64,000 nt of DNA from assembly GCF_000797465.1 (NCBI RefSeq), contig NZ_JSWG01000009.1:310001-374000 (forward strand). The letters are read 5' to 3'. A program made the position numbers and the translations under genes. Of the stretch, positions 42,854 to 52,178 are shown in pieces. How positions within the stretch are numbered: position 1 is the first letter of the stretch; every line of letters begins with the position of its first letter. The notes under the pieces were generated by a model that was not told the DNA's origin, did no database searches, and was given only the letters and a program-made list of their open reading frames with translations. Source of the DNA: Psychroserpens jangbogonensis (GTDB lineage Bacteria > Bacteroidota > Bacteroidia > Flavobacteriales > Flavobacteriaceae).

Positions 42854-42871
42854 CCAGCTAAGCTAAACATT

Positions 42872-44785
42872 ATGAAAAATATATTTACACTTTTTACAAT
42901 AGTAGCATTAAGTAGTTTTAGCTTAATGGCTCAAAATAAGAACACAAAAAAAGCAGATAAACACTTCTCAAGATTTGAATTTGTTGAAGCTGCTGAAGTT
43001 TATGCCAAACTAATTGAAAATGGTAAAGGTGACACCTATGTCTATAGCCAATTAGCCGAGTCATATTATAACGTATTTAATACGCAAGAGGCTGAAAAAT
43101 GGTATGCTAAAGCATTAGAAACGGCAGATAATCCAGAAATGATATTTAAGTATTCTCAAATGCTTAAAGCTAATGGTAAGTATGAAGAGTCAAATGTACA
43201 AATGGCTAAGTTTGCTAAAATGCGCCCAAGTGATGATAGAGGTATAGCATTTAGTAATAATCCAGATTATCTTCCTAAAATTTTAGAAAAAGGTAAAAAA
43301 TTCAATATTCAAAATTTAGGATTTAATACTAAGTATGCTGATTTTGGAGGTACTTTAAAAGATGGAAAACTTTATATCACATCTGCAAGAAATACATCAC
43401 GTAAAACTTATGGATGGAATGAAGAACCATTTTTAGACATCTATGAGATGGTGAAAAATGAAGATGGTACTTACCTTGCAGGTGCTCTAGTTGAAGACGA
43501 AATAAACACAAAACATCATGAAGGGATAGTATCTTTTACTCCTGATGGTAAAACAATGTATTTCTCTAGAGAAAGTTACTTTGAAAAAGAATACGAAAAG
43601 GATTCAATAACTAAAGTAAGATATAGTTTATTACACCTTTTTAAAGCTACTAAATCAGGAAGTACTTGGGGTAATGTTGAAGGATTCGATATTAACAGTA
43701 AAGACTATTCAGTGAAAAACCCTTCTGTAAGTCCAGATGGTAAAATGCTATACTTTTCATCAGATATGCCAGGAGGTTTTGGAATGTTTGATATTTACAA
43801 GGCAGCTATCAATGAAGACGGTTCTTTAGGAGAGGCAATGAATTTAGGGCAAAAAGTAAATACTCAAGCTCAAGAAATGTTCCCTTTTATAAGTAGTAAT
43901 AACACGCTTTATTTTTCTTCTAATGGTCATTTAGGACTTGGAAATCTTGATGTATTTCATACTAAAGTAGTCGATGGTAAAACTGGGCCAGTACGTAATA
44001 TTGGAATTCCAATTAATAGTAGTGCCGATGATTTTGCCTTCAATCTAGATGAAGAGTCAAAAGAAGGATATGTATCATCTAATAGAGATGGTGGATTAGG
44101 TGGTGATGATGTTTATGGTATTAAAAGATTACAACCATTAAATGATGTGTTAATTGCTGGAACAGTAGTAGACTCAAAAACTGGAAATCCAATAAATGCA
44201 GCAAGTGTAACCTTATATGATGATCAAGGAAATAAAGTGCTATCTAAAGTAACTAATTCTGATGGTACTGTTGATTTTATTGTTGAAACTGAAAAGGAAT
44301 CAGTATTAGAAATTGTTATGGATGGCTATGTTAGTCAAAAAATAACAGTTGGTGCTTCTAGCGAAGAAGAAGAGAAGGTGAGTATAATGCTTGATCCTAT
44401 TGAGGTTATTGTAGGACCAGTAGAAATTATTTTGAATCCTATTTTCTTTGAATTTGATAAATCAAATGTGACTGCTCAAGCCGCTTTTGAATTAGATAAA
44501 TTAGTTCAGATTATGAATAAATATCCAGATATGGTTATTAATGCTAAATCTCATACAGATAGTAGAGGTTCGGCATCATACAATGAGAAGTTATCAGATA
44601 GAAGAGCTAAAACAACTGTTCAATATGTTATTTCTAAAGGTGTTGATAAATCTAGAATAACTGGATCTGGTAAAGGAGAGAGCGAACCAAAAGTTGATTG
44701 TGGTTCAAATTGTTCCGAAGAGGATCATCAACTAAATAGAAGATCAGAATTTATTATTGTAAGCGGAGGACCACAAGCAAAATAA
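42872..44785 (+). CDS. OmpA-family T9SS accessory protein with TPR, PD40 repeats and peptidoglycan-binding domain (PorE-like)
   Basis: A 637-residue protein with signal peptide (FSLMAQ end). Domains in order: TPR-like helices (about 25-125), WD40-like PD40 repeats (about 200-400, such as SFTPDGKTMYFS, SPDGKMLYFSSD), a carboxypeptidase-regulatory-like module (about 425-490, IAGTVVDSKTGNPINAAS), then OmpA (about 515-630, FFEFDKSNVTAQA, SHTDSRGSASYNEKLSDRRA). It follows the porP-like gene by 18 bp and probably anchors the complex to peptidoglycan. Confidence 0.9.
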   Translation: MKNIFTLFTIVALSSFSLMAQNKNTKKADKHFSRFEFVEAAEVYAKLIENGKGDTYVYSQLAESYYNVFNTQEAEKWYAKALETADNPEMIFKYSQMLKANGKYEESNVQMAKFAKMRPSDDRGIAFSNNPDYLPKILEKGKKFNIQNLGFNTKYADFGGTLKDGKLYITSARNTSRKTYGWNEEPFLDIYEMVKNEDGTYLAGALVEDEINTKHHEGIVSFTPDGKTMYFSRESYFEKEYEKDSITKVRYSLLHLFKATKSGSTWGNVEGFDINSKDYSVKNPSVSPDGKMLYFSSDMPGGFGMFDIYKAAINEDGSLGEAMNLGQKVNTQAQEMFPFISSNNTLYFSSNGHLGLGNLDVFHTKVVDGKTGPVRNIGIPINSSADDFAFNLDEESKEGYVSSNRDGGLGGDDVYGIKRLQPLNDVLIAGTVVDSKTGNPINAASVTLYDDQGNKVLSKVTNSDGTVDFIVETEKESVLEIVMDGYVSQKITVGASSEEEEKVSIMLDPIEVIVGPVEIILNPIFFEFDKSNVTAQAAFELDKLVQIMNKYPDMVINAKSHTDSRGSASYNEKLSDRRAKTTVQYVISKGVDKSRITGSGKGESEPKVDCGSNCSEEDHQLNRRSEFIIVSGGPQAK

Positions 44786-44821
44786 TTAAATAAATATAAT
44801 GACTAACCAACCAACCATAAG

Positions 44822-44846
44822 AGCTCTGTTATATAGCAGGGCTTTT
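44822..44846 (+). terminator. Terminator after the OmpA-family gene
   Basis: AGCTCTG pairs with CAGGGCT (one G-T wobble) around TTATATAG, followed by TTTTT. It ends the porP/ompA transcript before the second giant gene. Confidence 0.6.
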
Positions 44847-44903
44847 TGTGTTTAATAAAGTAGTCAAACCAAAAGATAAGACTAACTAGATCAACTAAAT
44901 CAA

Positions 44904-47900
44904 ATGAAAAAAATTATATTAACAAGTATGCTGTTTATGCTATCCATTAGCATAAATGCACAGACCTATCTTCAAGAGGATTTTGACGCAGATATTCCAG
45001 CAACATGGACAGTTACAGATGCAGGAGGAGCCACTGGTGATTCTTGGATTTCTGGATTGCAAGGTGGAGCTAATGGTTTAAATGGGAGTAATGTTGCCAT
45101 TGTTGATAGTGATGCCAATGGAGACGGTGTTGAGCTCATCGAGACCCTAACATCACCTGTGTTTGATACAACAGGCGCGGCTTTGCTTTATTTAGATTTT
45201 GACCAGTTCTATAATAATGGAGGAGGAGATTCAGCAATTGTTGAAGTTTTTGACGGAACTAGTTGGGTTGAGGTTTTAAACCAAACTGCAGACATTGGTA
45301 ATTTTGATGCTCCAGACGGGCAACATATAGATATAACCGCATTTTCAAATGCTAATATGCAAATACGTTTTGTTTATAATGACGGAAATATTTGGGCGTG
45401 GTACTGGTTACTTGATAATATAATAGTTTATAATTCTACATGTGATTTTCCAGCAGGACTCACAGTTGATAATATTACAGATATATCTGCAGATGTTACA
45501 TGGACAACAGGAGGCTCAGAAACCAACTGGGAAATTGTAGTTCAGGCAGCTGGAACAGGAGAGCCAACAGGTTCCGGAACTCCAACAACAGCAAATAATC
45601 CGTATAATGTTGCTGGTTTAACAGCAATTACAGATTACGAAGTTTGGGTGAGATCAGATTGTGGAGCTAATGGTTTTAGTTTTTGGTCAGGACCAATCAA
45701 CTTTAGAACATTTAATACACCACCACCAGCACCAGTTGGTGTAACGTGCGTTTCAGGAAGTTCATCTTTTATCTATACTGCAGAGTTTGATACGTTTGAT
45801 GGATGGACTGGTGATTTAACGAATACGAATCAAGATGGATTCTGGGAAGTTCCTAATGATTCAGGTTCAGGAGGAACAGGTGCTGATGCAGCATTTAGTG
45901 GAGCAGGCTTTATGAATTATGAGTCATCAGGTGGAACAACAGATACAGCTTCGGCTGTAAGTCCATCGATAGATTTAACAAGCGCAATTGATGGCGCAGA
46001 ATTATCTTTTTATATGCATGCTTTTGGTGCAGATATGGGAGTTATGAATGTAGGTGTTTCAAATTCAGCGGCAGGACCATTTACAACTTTATTTACGTGG
46101 TCAGGAGAATTACAAACCGATGGAGCTCAAGCTTGGGTTCCAATAGGAATTAACTTAGATGCTTATTTAGGTCAGACGATATTTGTAGAGTTTAGCCATA
46201 CAGGAACAGGAGATTTTGAAGGCGATATGTCAATTGATTTAATGCGTGTTGAAACATGTGGATCATTTTGTATAGCACCAAGTAGTATTGTAGTATCTAA
46301 TGTAGGCGGAACAAACGCAGATATAGACTGGAATGGTAACAATGGCGAGACGTCATGGGAATATGTTGTTGTACCAGCAGGTTCAGGAGAGCCAAGTGGA
46401 CCAGGAACAACAGTAGGAGCTACGACAGTAAATGAGACAGGATTAAGTTTCTCAACAGATTATGAAGTGTGGTTACGAGCAGATTGTGGAGGTGGCGTAT
46501 TTAGCTCTTGGGCTGGACCTGTTAATTTCACAACAACGATACAGTCTGATTTTCTTATAGATTGTACTCAGGCACCAACAAATATCACATACTGTTACGA
46601 TAACAATGATACAACGAATTGGACATTTACATCATCAGATGGAAGTCCAGTAAGAATTACATTTAATGCAGGAGGAATAGAGAGTTGTTGTGATGATATA
46701 CTAATATATGATGGCGTTGATAACACAGGAACATTACTATTCCAAGGTAATAATGGAGGAGACTTAACAGGATTAACGTTTGATTCAGTAGGTGACTCTA
46801 TGTATTTTGAGATTGATTCAGATGGTTCAGTAAGTTGTGCATCAGGCAGTGGTTGTTGTACAGCAGAATGGGACTTTACAGTTGCTTGTGCAACATGTGT
46901 AAATCCAGAGGCGACGTATAGTGTAGTTTCAAACTGTGTTGTAGGCCCAGAATTCTTTGTAGATGTAGATTTAACAAATTTAGGTTCAGCGACTTCAATC
47001 ACAATAAGTGATGATCAAGGTAGTGCACCACAAACAGTAAGTGCATTAGGAATAGTGACTTTTGGTCCATTTGCAAATAATGTACCAGTAGTAATTACAG
47101 TTGATAATGATGATGATACCAATTGTCAAATAACAAGTGGCGCATTAACACAAGAACTTTGTTTAGATACAATAGTAGATTGTACTGGAGGACAAGTAGC
47201 AGGCTATTTATGTTACGATAATGGTGATTCTATAACGTTAACTTATACTAGTTCAGACGGAACTCCACTTAATTTGGCAATAAACCAAGGAGAAATAGAA
47301 GGAGATCCATTTGACTTTTTGTTAGTCACAGATGGAAATGGTACAGTACTTTATAATGGTGAAGGAAATGATGGAGATATATCAGGGTTATCATTCCAAT
47401 CACCAGGAGATACGATTACTATTCAAATTTTATCAGATGGATCTGTAAGTTGTACGTCAGGAGCTTTTCCAAATGGTATTGATTTTACAGTATCATGTGC
47501 GACGTGTATAAATCCTGCAGCAACATATCAAGTTATTGATGATTGTGCAAATGGGAATCAATTTTTAGTTAATGTCAATGTTACAACATTAGGTGATGCA
47601 ACATCATTAACAATTTCTAATAATATTGATGCTAATACAGCATCAGCAACCGCTGTAGGCGTTTATCAAGTTGGACCATTTCCTTTTGGAGTAGATGTAA
47701 TTATTACTACAAGTAATGACCAAGATTCAAATTGTATTATAAATAGCTCAGCAATTCAGTTGTTAGCTTGTCCACCAGACAATGATAACCCATGTGATGC
47801 TACTGTTGCTCAAGTTAATGCAGATGACTCTTGTACTTTAGTAACTCCAGGAACGTTGTTAGAGGGTACAGATTCAGGTGTGCCAAATGGCAGTTGTACA

Positions 47901-50234
47901 GGAGATGCCGATGATGATGTATGGTTTGAGTTTACTGCGCTAAATGACATTCAAATTATTTCTATATTAAATATAAATGGAGGAGGTTTCTTCCAAGATG
48001 TAGATCACGCGGTTTATGAAGGAACTTGTGGCGCTCCAATAGAATTATATTGTTCTGATGCCGATGCTAGTGTGACTCCAGTATTGACTATCGGAAATAC
48101 ATATTATGTTAGAATATTCTCAGCAGGTGGTGATCCAGTTGATTATACATTTGATCTTTGTATTAGACCTGGGTCTGGCAATGTTTTAGTTGACCAAACA
48201 ACATATACAGTAGATGAGTTGATAATAGATGTTTTAATTGATAGCCCTTGTGCTCAAATTTCTAATATTACGTTCTCAACTGGTACTAATTTTGGTGAAG
48301 CAAACGGAATAGGATATTTTTCTAACCCAGATGGTGGATTCCCTTTTGAAGACGGATTATTGTTAACTTCAGGTGATGCAAGTCAAGCTGCTGGACCAAA
48401 TACTAATTTTGTGTCTAGTGGAACAGGAGCATGGCCTGGAGATGCAGATTTAACTGCTATCGCTGGTGATGTTACAAACAATGCGACCATTATAGAATTT
48501 GATTTCGTACCATTAAATGATGAATTGAGTTTTGATTTCCTAATGGCTTCGGAAGAATATGATATGGGTGGTTTTGAGTGTCAATTTTCTGATGCATTTG
48601 CATTCTTATTAACAGATTCAAATAACGTAACGACAAATTTAGCTGTTGTACCTGGTACTACAGATCCAATTTTGGTAACAAATATTCATCCAGATAATGG
48701 TGTTTGCCCAGCAATAAATGAGCAATATTTTGGAGAATATATTCCAAATAACTTGCCTCCAATTTCTTTTGATGGAAGAACAGATGTGTTTACTGCATTT
48801 TCACCAGTAAATATCGGTGAATCGTATCATATTAAATTAGTTATTGCTGATGCAAGAGATAATATATATGATTCTGGTGTTTTCTTAAAAGCAGGAAGTT
48901 TTGATATTGGAGAAGTAGATTTAGGTGGAGATATTACTATTGCTGGAGGAAATGCAGTTTGTGAAGATGAACCTGTTATTTTAGATACTTCAGCTCCGAA
49001 TATTGACCATGTTTGGTACCTGGATGGCTTTGTTATTCCTGGTGAAATAGCTTCTACACTTAACGTAACCGAAGCTGGTTTATATACTGTTCAGATTATT
49101 TTCTCACCATCTTGTATAATTGATGATGAAGTCTTAATTGAATTTTTACCAAAACCTGTAGTGGCAAATATTCCAGATGATTTAACGGCTTGTTCAACTA
49201 CTAATGAAGCTGTATTTGACCTTAGTGTAAATACCAGTGTTGTATTAGGCACACAGAGTCCTGCTGATTTCACTGTGACTTATCATGAGTCTCAAACAAA
49301 TGCAGATGCAAATGTGAATGATATAATGTCACCTTACACGAATACATCAAACCCTCAAACAATCTATATTAGAATTGAAGATAATGTTACAGGCTGTTAC
49401 GAAACAACTAGCTTTGATTTATCTATTTCTAGTCCATCACATACAGCTGAAAGTGCTGATATGATAGGATGTGATAACGATGATGATGGTATTGCCGAAT
49501 TTGATTTGATTTCTAATGATGTAAATGTTCTAAACGGTCAAGATGCTTCTCAGTTTATTGTTACATATCACGTATCTCAAGCAGATGCTATGGCTGCAAC
49601 TGGAGCTTTAGCAAGTCCTTATGATAGTTCTGGAGAAACTGTATTTGTTAGAGTTGAGACATTAACTTTTGCAGATTGTTATGTGACTAATAGTTTTGAT
49701 TTAATTATTGGTACAGAACCTCTAACATCATTTACGACCGATTTTGATTATGAAGTGTGTCCAAATGCTATAGTTCCAATTATTATTGAAGCAACTCCTG
49801 GAAACTATACAGAATCTGAAGTAACTATTAATTGGTACTTGGATAATGGATTAGTATCAAATGAAAATGGATTAACATTACCAGTTATTGATGCTGGTGA
49901 TTACGAAATAGAAGTGATTTTTAATGATACTCAATGTTCTAATAGTACATTTATTACAGTTATAGAGTTAGAGACATGTGTTATTCCTCAAGGAATTTCT
50001 CCAAATGGAGATGGTAGCAATGATGTCTTTGATTTGAGTAGTTATGGAGTTACTAAACTAGAAATTTTTAATAGAAATGGTACCTTAGTCTACACTAAGA
50101 AGAACTATACTAACGAATGGTTTGGACAAACAGATGATGGTGATGCATTGCCTGTTGGAACTTATTTCTATACTATGGAATATCAAAACGGAAAGCGAAG
50201 AACCGCTTGGGTTTATATTCAAAGAGAGAATTAA
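44904..50234 (+). CDS. Giant T9SS type B sorted adhesin-like protein (second copy)
   Basis: A 1776-residue protein with signal peptide (SISINAQ end). It starts with a jellyroll module, then fibronectin-like domains and the 1.5-kb block almost identical to the first giant gene. After that it adds a choice-of-anchor L module (about 1090-1340: GNVLVDQTTYTVDELI, GDASQAAGPNTNFV, DFDFLMASEEYDMGG-like segment, IVIADARDNIYDSGVFLKAGSF-like end). It ends with the same gliding-associated C-terminal domain (ISPNGDGSNDVFDLSSYG). Its own promoter is likely since a terminator lies upstream. Confidence 0.92.
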   Translation: MKKIILTSMLFMLSISINAQTYLQEDFDADIPATWTVTDAGGATGDSWISGLQGGANGLNGSNVAIVDSDANGDGVELIETLTSPVFDTTGAALLYLDFDQFYNNGGGDSAIVEVFDGTSWVEVLNQTADIGNFDAPDGQHIDITAFSNANMQIRFVYNDGNIWAWYWLLDNIIVYNSTCDFPAGLTVDNITDISADVTWTTGGSETNWEIVVQAAGTGEPTGSGTPTTANNPYNVAGLTAITDYEVWVRSDCGANGFSFWSGPINFRTFNTPPPAPVGVTCVSGSSSFIYTAEFDTFDGWTGDLTNTNQDGFWEVPNDSGSGGTGADAAFSGAGFMNYESSGGTTDTASAVSPSIDLTSAIDGAELSFYMHAFGADMGVMNVGVSNSAAGPFTTLFTWSGELQTDGAQAWVPIGINLDAYLGQTIFVEFSHTGTGDFEGDMSIDLMRVETCGSFCIAPSSIVVSNVGGTNADIDWNGNNGETSWEYVVVPAGSGEPSGPGTTVGATTVNETGLSFSTDYEVWLRADCGGGVFSSWAGPVNFTTTIQSDFLIDCTQAPTNITYCYDNNDTTNWTFTSSDGSPVRITFNAGGIESCCDDILIYDGVDNTGTLLFQGNNGGDLTGLTFDSVGDSMYFEIDSDGSVSCASGSGCCTAEWDFTVACATCVNPEATYSVVSNCVVGPEFFVDVDLTNLGSATSITISDDQGSAPQTVSALGIVTFGPFANNVPVVITVDNDDDTNCQITSGALTQELCLDTIVDCTGGQVAGYLCYDNGDSITLTYTSSDGTPLNLAINQGEIEGDPFDFLLVTDGNGTVLYNGEGNDGDISGLSFQSPGDTITIQILSDGSVSCTSGAFPNGIDFTVSCATCINPAATYQVIDDCANGNQFLVNVNVTTLGDATSLTISNNIDANTASATAVGVYQVGPFPFGVDVIITTSNDQDSNCIINSSAIQLLACPPDNDNPCDATVAQVNADDSCTLVTPGTLLEGTDSGVPNGSCTGDADDDVWFEFTALNDIQIISILNINGGGFFQDVDHAVYEGTCGAPIELYCSDADASVTPVLTIGNTYYVRIFSAGGDPVDYTFDLCIRPGSGNVLVDQTTYTVDELIIDVLIDSPCAQISNITFSTGTNFGEANGIGYFSNPDGGFPFEDGLLLTSGDASQAAGPNTNFVSSGTGAWPGDADLTAIAGDVTNNATIIEFDFVPLNDELSFDFLMASEEYDMGGFECQFSDAFAFLLTDSNNVTTNLAVVPGTTDPILVTNIHPDNGVCPAINEQYFGEYIPNNLPPISFDGRTDVFTAFSPVNIGESYHIKLVIADARDNIYDSGVFLKAGSFDIGEVDLGGDITIAGGNAVCEDEPVILDTSAPNIDHVWYLDGFVIPGEIASTLNVTEAGLYTVQIIFSPSCIIDDEVLIEFLPKPVVANIPDDLTACSTTNEAVFDLSVNTSVVLGTQSPADFTVTYHESQTNADANVNDIMSPYTNTSNPQTIYIRIEDNVTGCYETTSFDLSISSPSHTAESADMIGCDNDDDGIAEFDLISNDVNVLNGQDASQFIVTYHVSQADAMAATGALASPYDSSGETVFVRVETLTFADCYVTNSFDLIIGTEPLTSFTTDFDYEVCPNAIVPIIIEATPGNYTESEVTINWYLDNGLVSNENGLTLPVIDAGDYEIEVIFNDTQCSNSTFITVIELETCVIPQGISPNGDGSNDVFDLSSYGVTKLEIFNRNGTLVYTKKNYTNEWFGQTDDGDALPVGTYFYTMEYQNGKRRTAWVYIQREN

Positions 50235-50251
50235 TAAATAAGTATATAAAT

Positions 50252-50279
50252 AAAAAAGCCTCTATATAGAGGCTTTTTT
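50252..50279. terminator. Terminator after the second giant gene
   Basis: A perfect 28-bp palindrome (AAAAAAGCCTCTAT and its complement) with T-runs on both strands. It serves the giant gene and the convergent small membrane gene. Confidence 0.9.
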
Positions 50280-50654
50280 TTATGCGTTTAATAAGATAAA
50301 AGCTAAAGAAATACAACCTAATAAAAGGAACCATAATAACCATATGTTATGTATTGATTGCTTGTTTTTATTAGTTTTTGCATTCAAGACTTTTCGTTTT
50401 CTTCCGCTGTAAACAATCCAATTTCTAAAGTAAACAAAGACACTTATCATAACAAAAAGAGTCCATCCTTTAGTAGCAGAAAACGTATTGACGTGCATTT
50501 GTTCTAAAAAGATAGAGAAGAATACGCCTAATACTAAAACTAAGGCGATTTGCAAGAGCGAAATATATACTAGAGCTATTGTGTTAGCTTTTTGTTTATG
50601 CGTTGTTTTATAGTGATTAAAAACGCTAAAAAAAATGGAATCAAATGTTGTCAT
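50280..50654 (-). CDS. Small three-helix membrane protein
   Basis: A 124-residue protein with three hydrophobic helices (about 26-48, 62-80 and 104-122) and a basic loop between the last two (SGRKRKVLNAKTNKNKQ). No family is recognised. It stands alone between two terminators. Confidence 0.65.
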   Translation of the reverse strand: MTTFDSIFFSVFNHYKTTHKQKANTIALVYISLLQIALVLVLGVFFSIFLEQMHVNTFSATKGWTLFVMISVFVYFRNWIVYSGRKRKVLNAKTNKNKQSIHNIWLLWFLLLGCISLAFILLNA

Positions 50655-50673
50655 AGCGAGTAAATGGTTAAAA

Positions 50674-50705
50674 AAAAACCTGCTAACGTGAATTAGCAGG
50701 TTTTT
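50674..50705. terminator. Terminator downstream of the DUF5689 gene
   Basis: AAAAACCTGCTAA pairs with TTAGCAGGTTTTT around CGTGAA, with T-runs on either strand. In minus direction it follows the DUF5689 gene stop at 50724. Confidence 0.85.
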
Positions 50706-50723
50706 ATATATAATTGTTTTATA

Positions 50724-52142
50724 CTAGAGTCCTACGATTGCAACGTCATCAACTTGAAAAGCTCCATCAAGATCAGAATCATTTCCAGAACCAGTAACTC
50801 TAAAAGCTATATATAAAGTTCCAGTATAAGATGATAAATCAATTGGACCAGATCCAATTAAATCATACCATGAAGTATCCATAGTTGGAAAACTTGCTGT
50901 TTGCTCTTCCCAAGTAGCTGATAATACATTAGTACCATCAAAATCGGTAGAAACAAATACTTTAATTCCATTATCTTCAGAATCAACATCTAAATGGTGT
51001 TGTGCTGTTTTGAAGCTTAAAACTTCACCAGATTGAGCATCCATATCAATTCCTGGAGATACTAACCAACCAATGTTTGAAGAATCTCCTGTACTAAATG
51101 AAGAGAATTCAGCTGTTCCAATACCACTAAATAATTGTTCAGTCCATAATTCACCACCTTCTTCTGCGAAGTTTACCCAACCTGGTGTATCCAAGTTTGA
51201 GTTATCTTGAGCATCTTGAAAATCTTCAATGAAAATTGGTGTTAATAATGTACATCTTGTATTGTTCATAATAACATCATCTGGAGAGTTTAAGGCTAAT
51301 ATTAATTGACTACCATCAAAAGTTTTACTTACAACAGCAGTAATTGTTCCATTATCAATAGGTAATGGATCATTTTTAAAATTAGCGAAACTACTAGTTT
51401 CTAGGTTAAACTCTGTATAAGTAGCTCCCTCACATGCTTGAAGTGTTCTTTGAGTATCAAAAGTTTCAGCAGGATCAAAATAATTTTGTCCAGCTAAATT
51501 TGCAGCAAATTCAACATTTTCAATGCTTACTAATAGGCCAACTTGGTTATTAGTTATTTGAGAAAAAGAAACCACTAATGGTGTCATTAATTCAGTTGTA
51601 GGAGATCTAAGTACTTGTCTTGCTGTTTGGTTTTCGTTTAATCTTACAACCGTAGTACCAAAATCATCTGTTTCAGAATCACCACCAATCGTGATAACTC
51701 CGTTTTCAACTCTTTCTTCACCAACATAAAGACCATTCAAGTTAATATATACTTCTCTTCCTATATTAAATTGATTATAAGTATCTACTTGATTTATTGC
51801 TATTTTTAAAGCACCTGTAGGGTTAGAAGGACTATCTTGAATATAAAATTCTTTAAAATAGTTTCCAGTTTCATCAGATGAAGATACATATCCTTTAACA
51901 TAGATATCAGTATCAATAAGTACAGCTGCATTATCTCCTGGATCAGATTCAACTAAATACATTGCTTTTACTTGAGCAATTGTGTTTTCAGTAGCGCCTC
52001 CAGTTAATAAGCTATTTAAAAGTGCATTTTCTTCGTCACCTAAACTACTAGGTACCGTAAAGTCGTCGTCTTGTACACACGAAGTTACAGCAAAACTCAT
52101 AGCTATAATCGTGAAAAGTGTAAAAATTTTATTCGTTTTCAT
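50724..52142 (-). CDS. DUF5689 lipoprotein with C-terminal jellyroll module
   Basis: From ATG at 52142 there are 472 residues with a lipoprotein signal (FAVTSCVQ); the frame extends 8 codons upstream. About 45-270 is DUF5689 (an OB-like domain with YVKGYVSSSDETGNYFKEFYIQD). About 290-472 is a 'choice-of-anchor J'-like jellyroll (FIEDFQDAQDNSNLDTPGWVNFAEEG, and LSSYTGTLYIAFRVTGSG). It lies 37 bp after a TonB receptor gene in the same direction, so it is a likely surface partner of that receptor. Confidence 0.85.
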   Translation of the reverse strand: MKTNKIFTLFTIIAMSFAVTSCVQDDDFTVPSSLGDEENALLNSLLTGGATENTIAQVKAMYLVESDPGDNAAVLIDTDIYVKGYVSSSDETGNYFKEFYIQDSPSNPTGALKIAINQVDTYNQFNIGREVYINLNGLYVGEERVENGVITIGGDSETDDFGTTVVRLNENQTARQVLRSPTTELMTPLVVSFSQITNNQVGLLVSIENVEFAANLAGQNYFDPAETFDTQRTLQACEGATYTEFNLETSSFANFKNDPLPIDNGTITAVVSKTFDGSQLILALNSPDDVIMNNTRCTLLTPIFIEDFQDAQDNSNLDTPGWVNFAEEGGELWTEQLFSGIGTAEFSSFSTGDSSNIGWLVSPGIDMDAQSGEVLSFKTAQHHLDVDSEDNGIKVFVSTDFDGTNVLSATWEEQTASFPTMDTSWYDLIGSGPIDLSSYTGTLYIAFRVTGSGNDSDLDGAFQVDDVAIVGL

Positions 52143-52178
52143 AAGTGTTAATATTAATTTTTTCATAATTGTTTTTTT

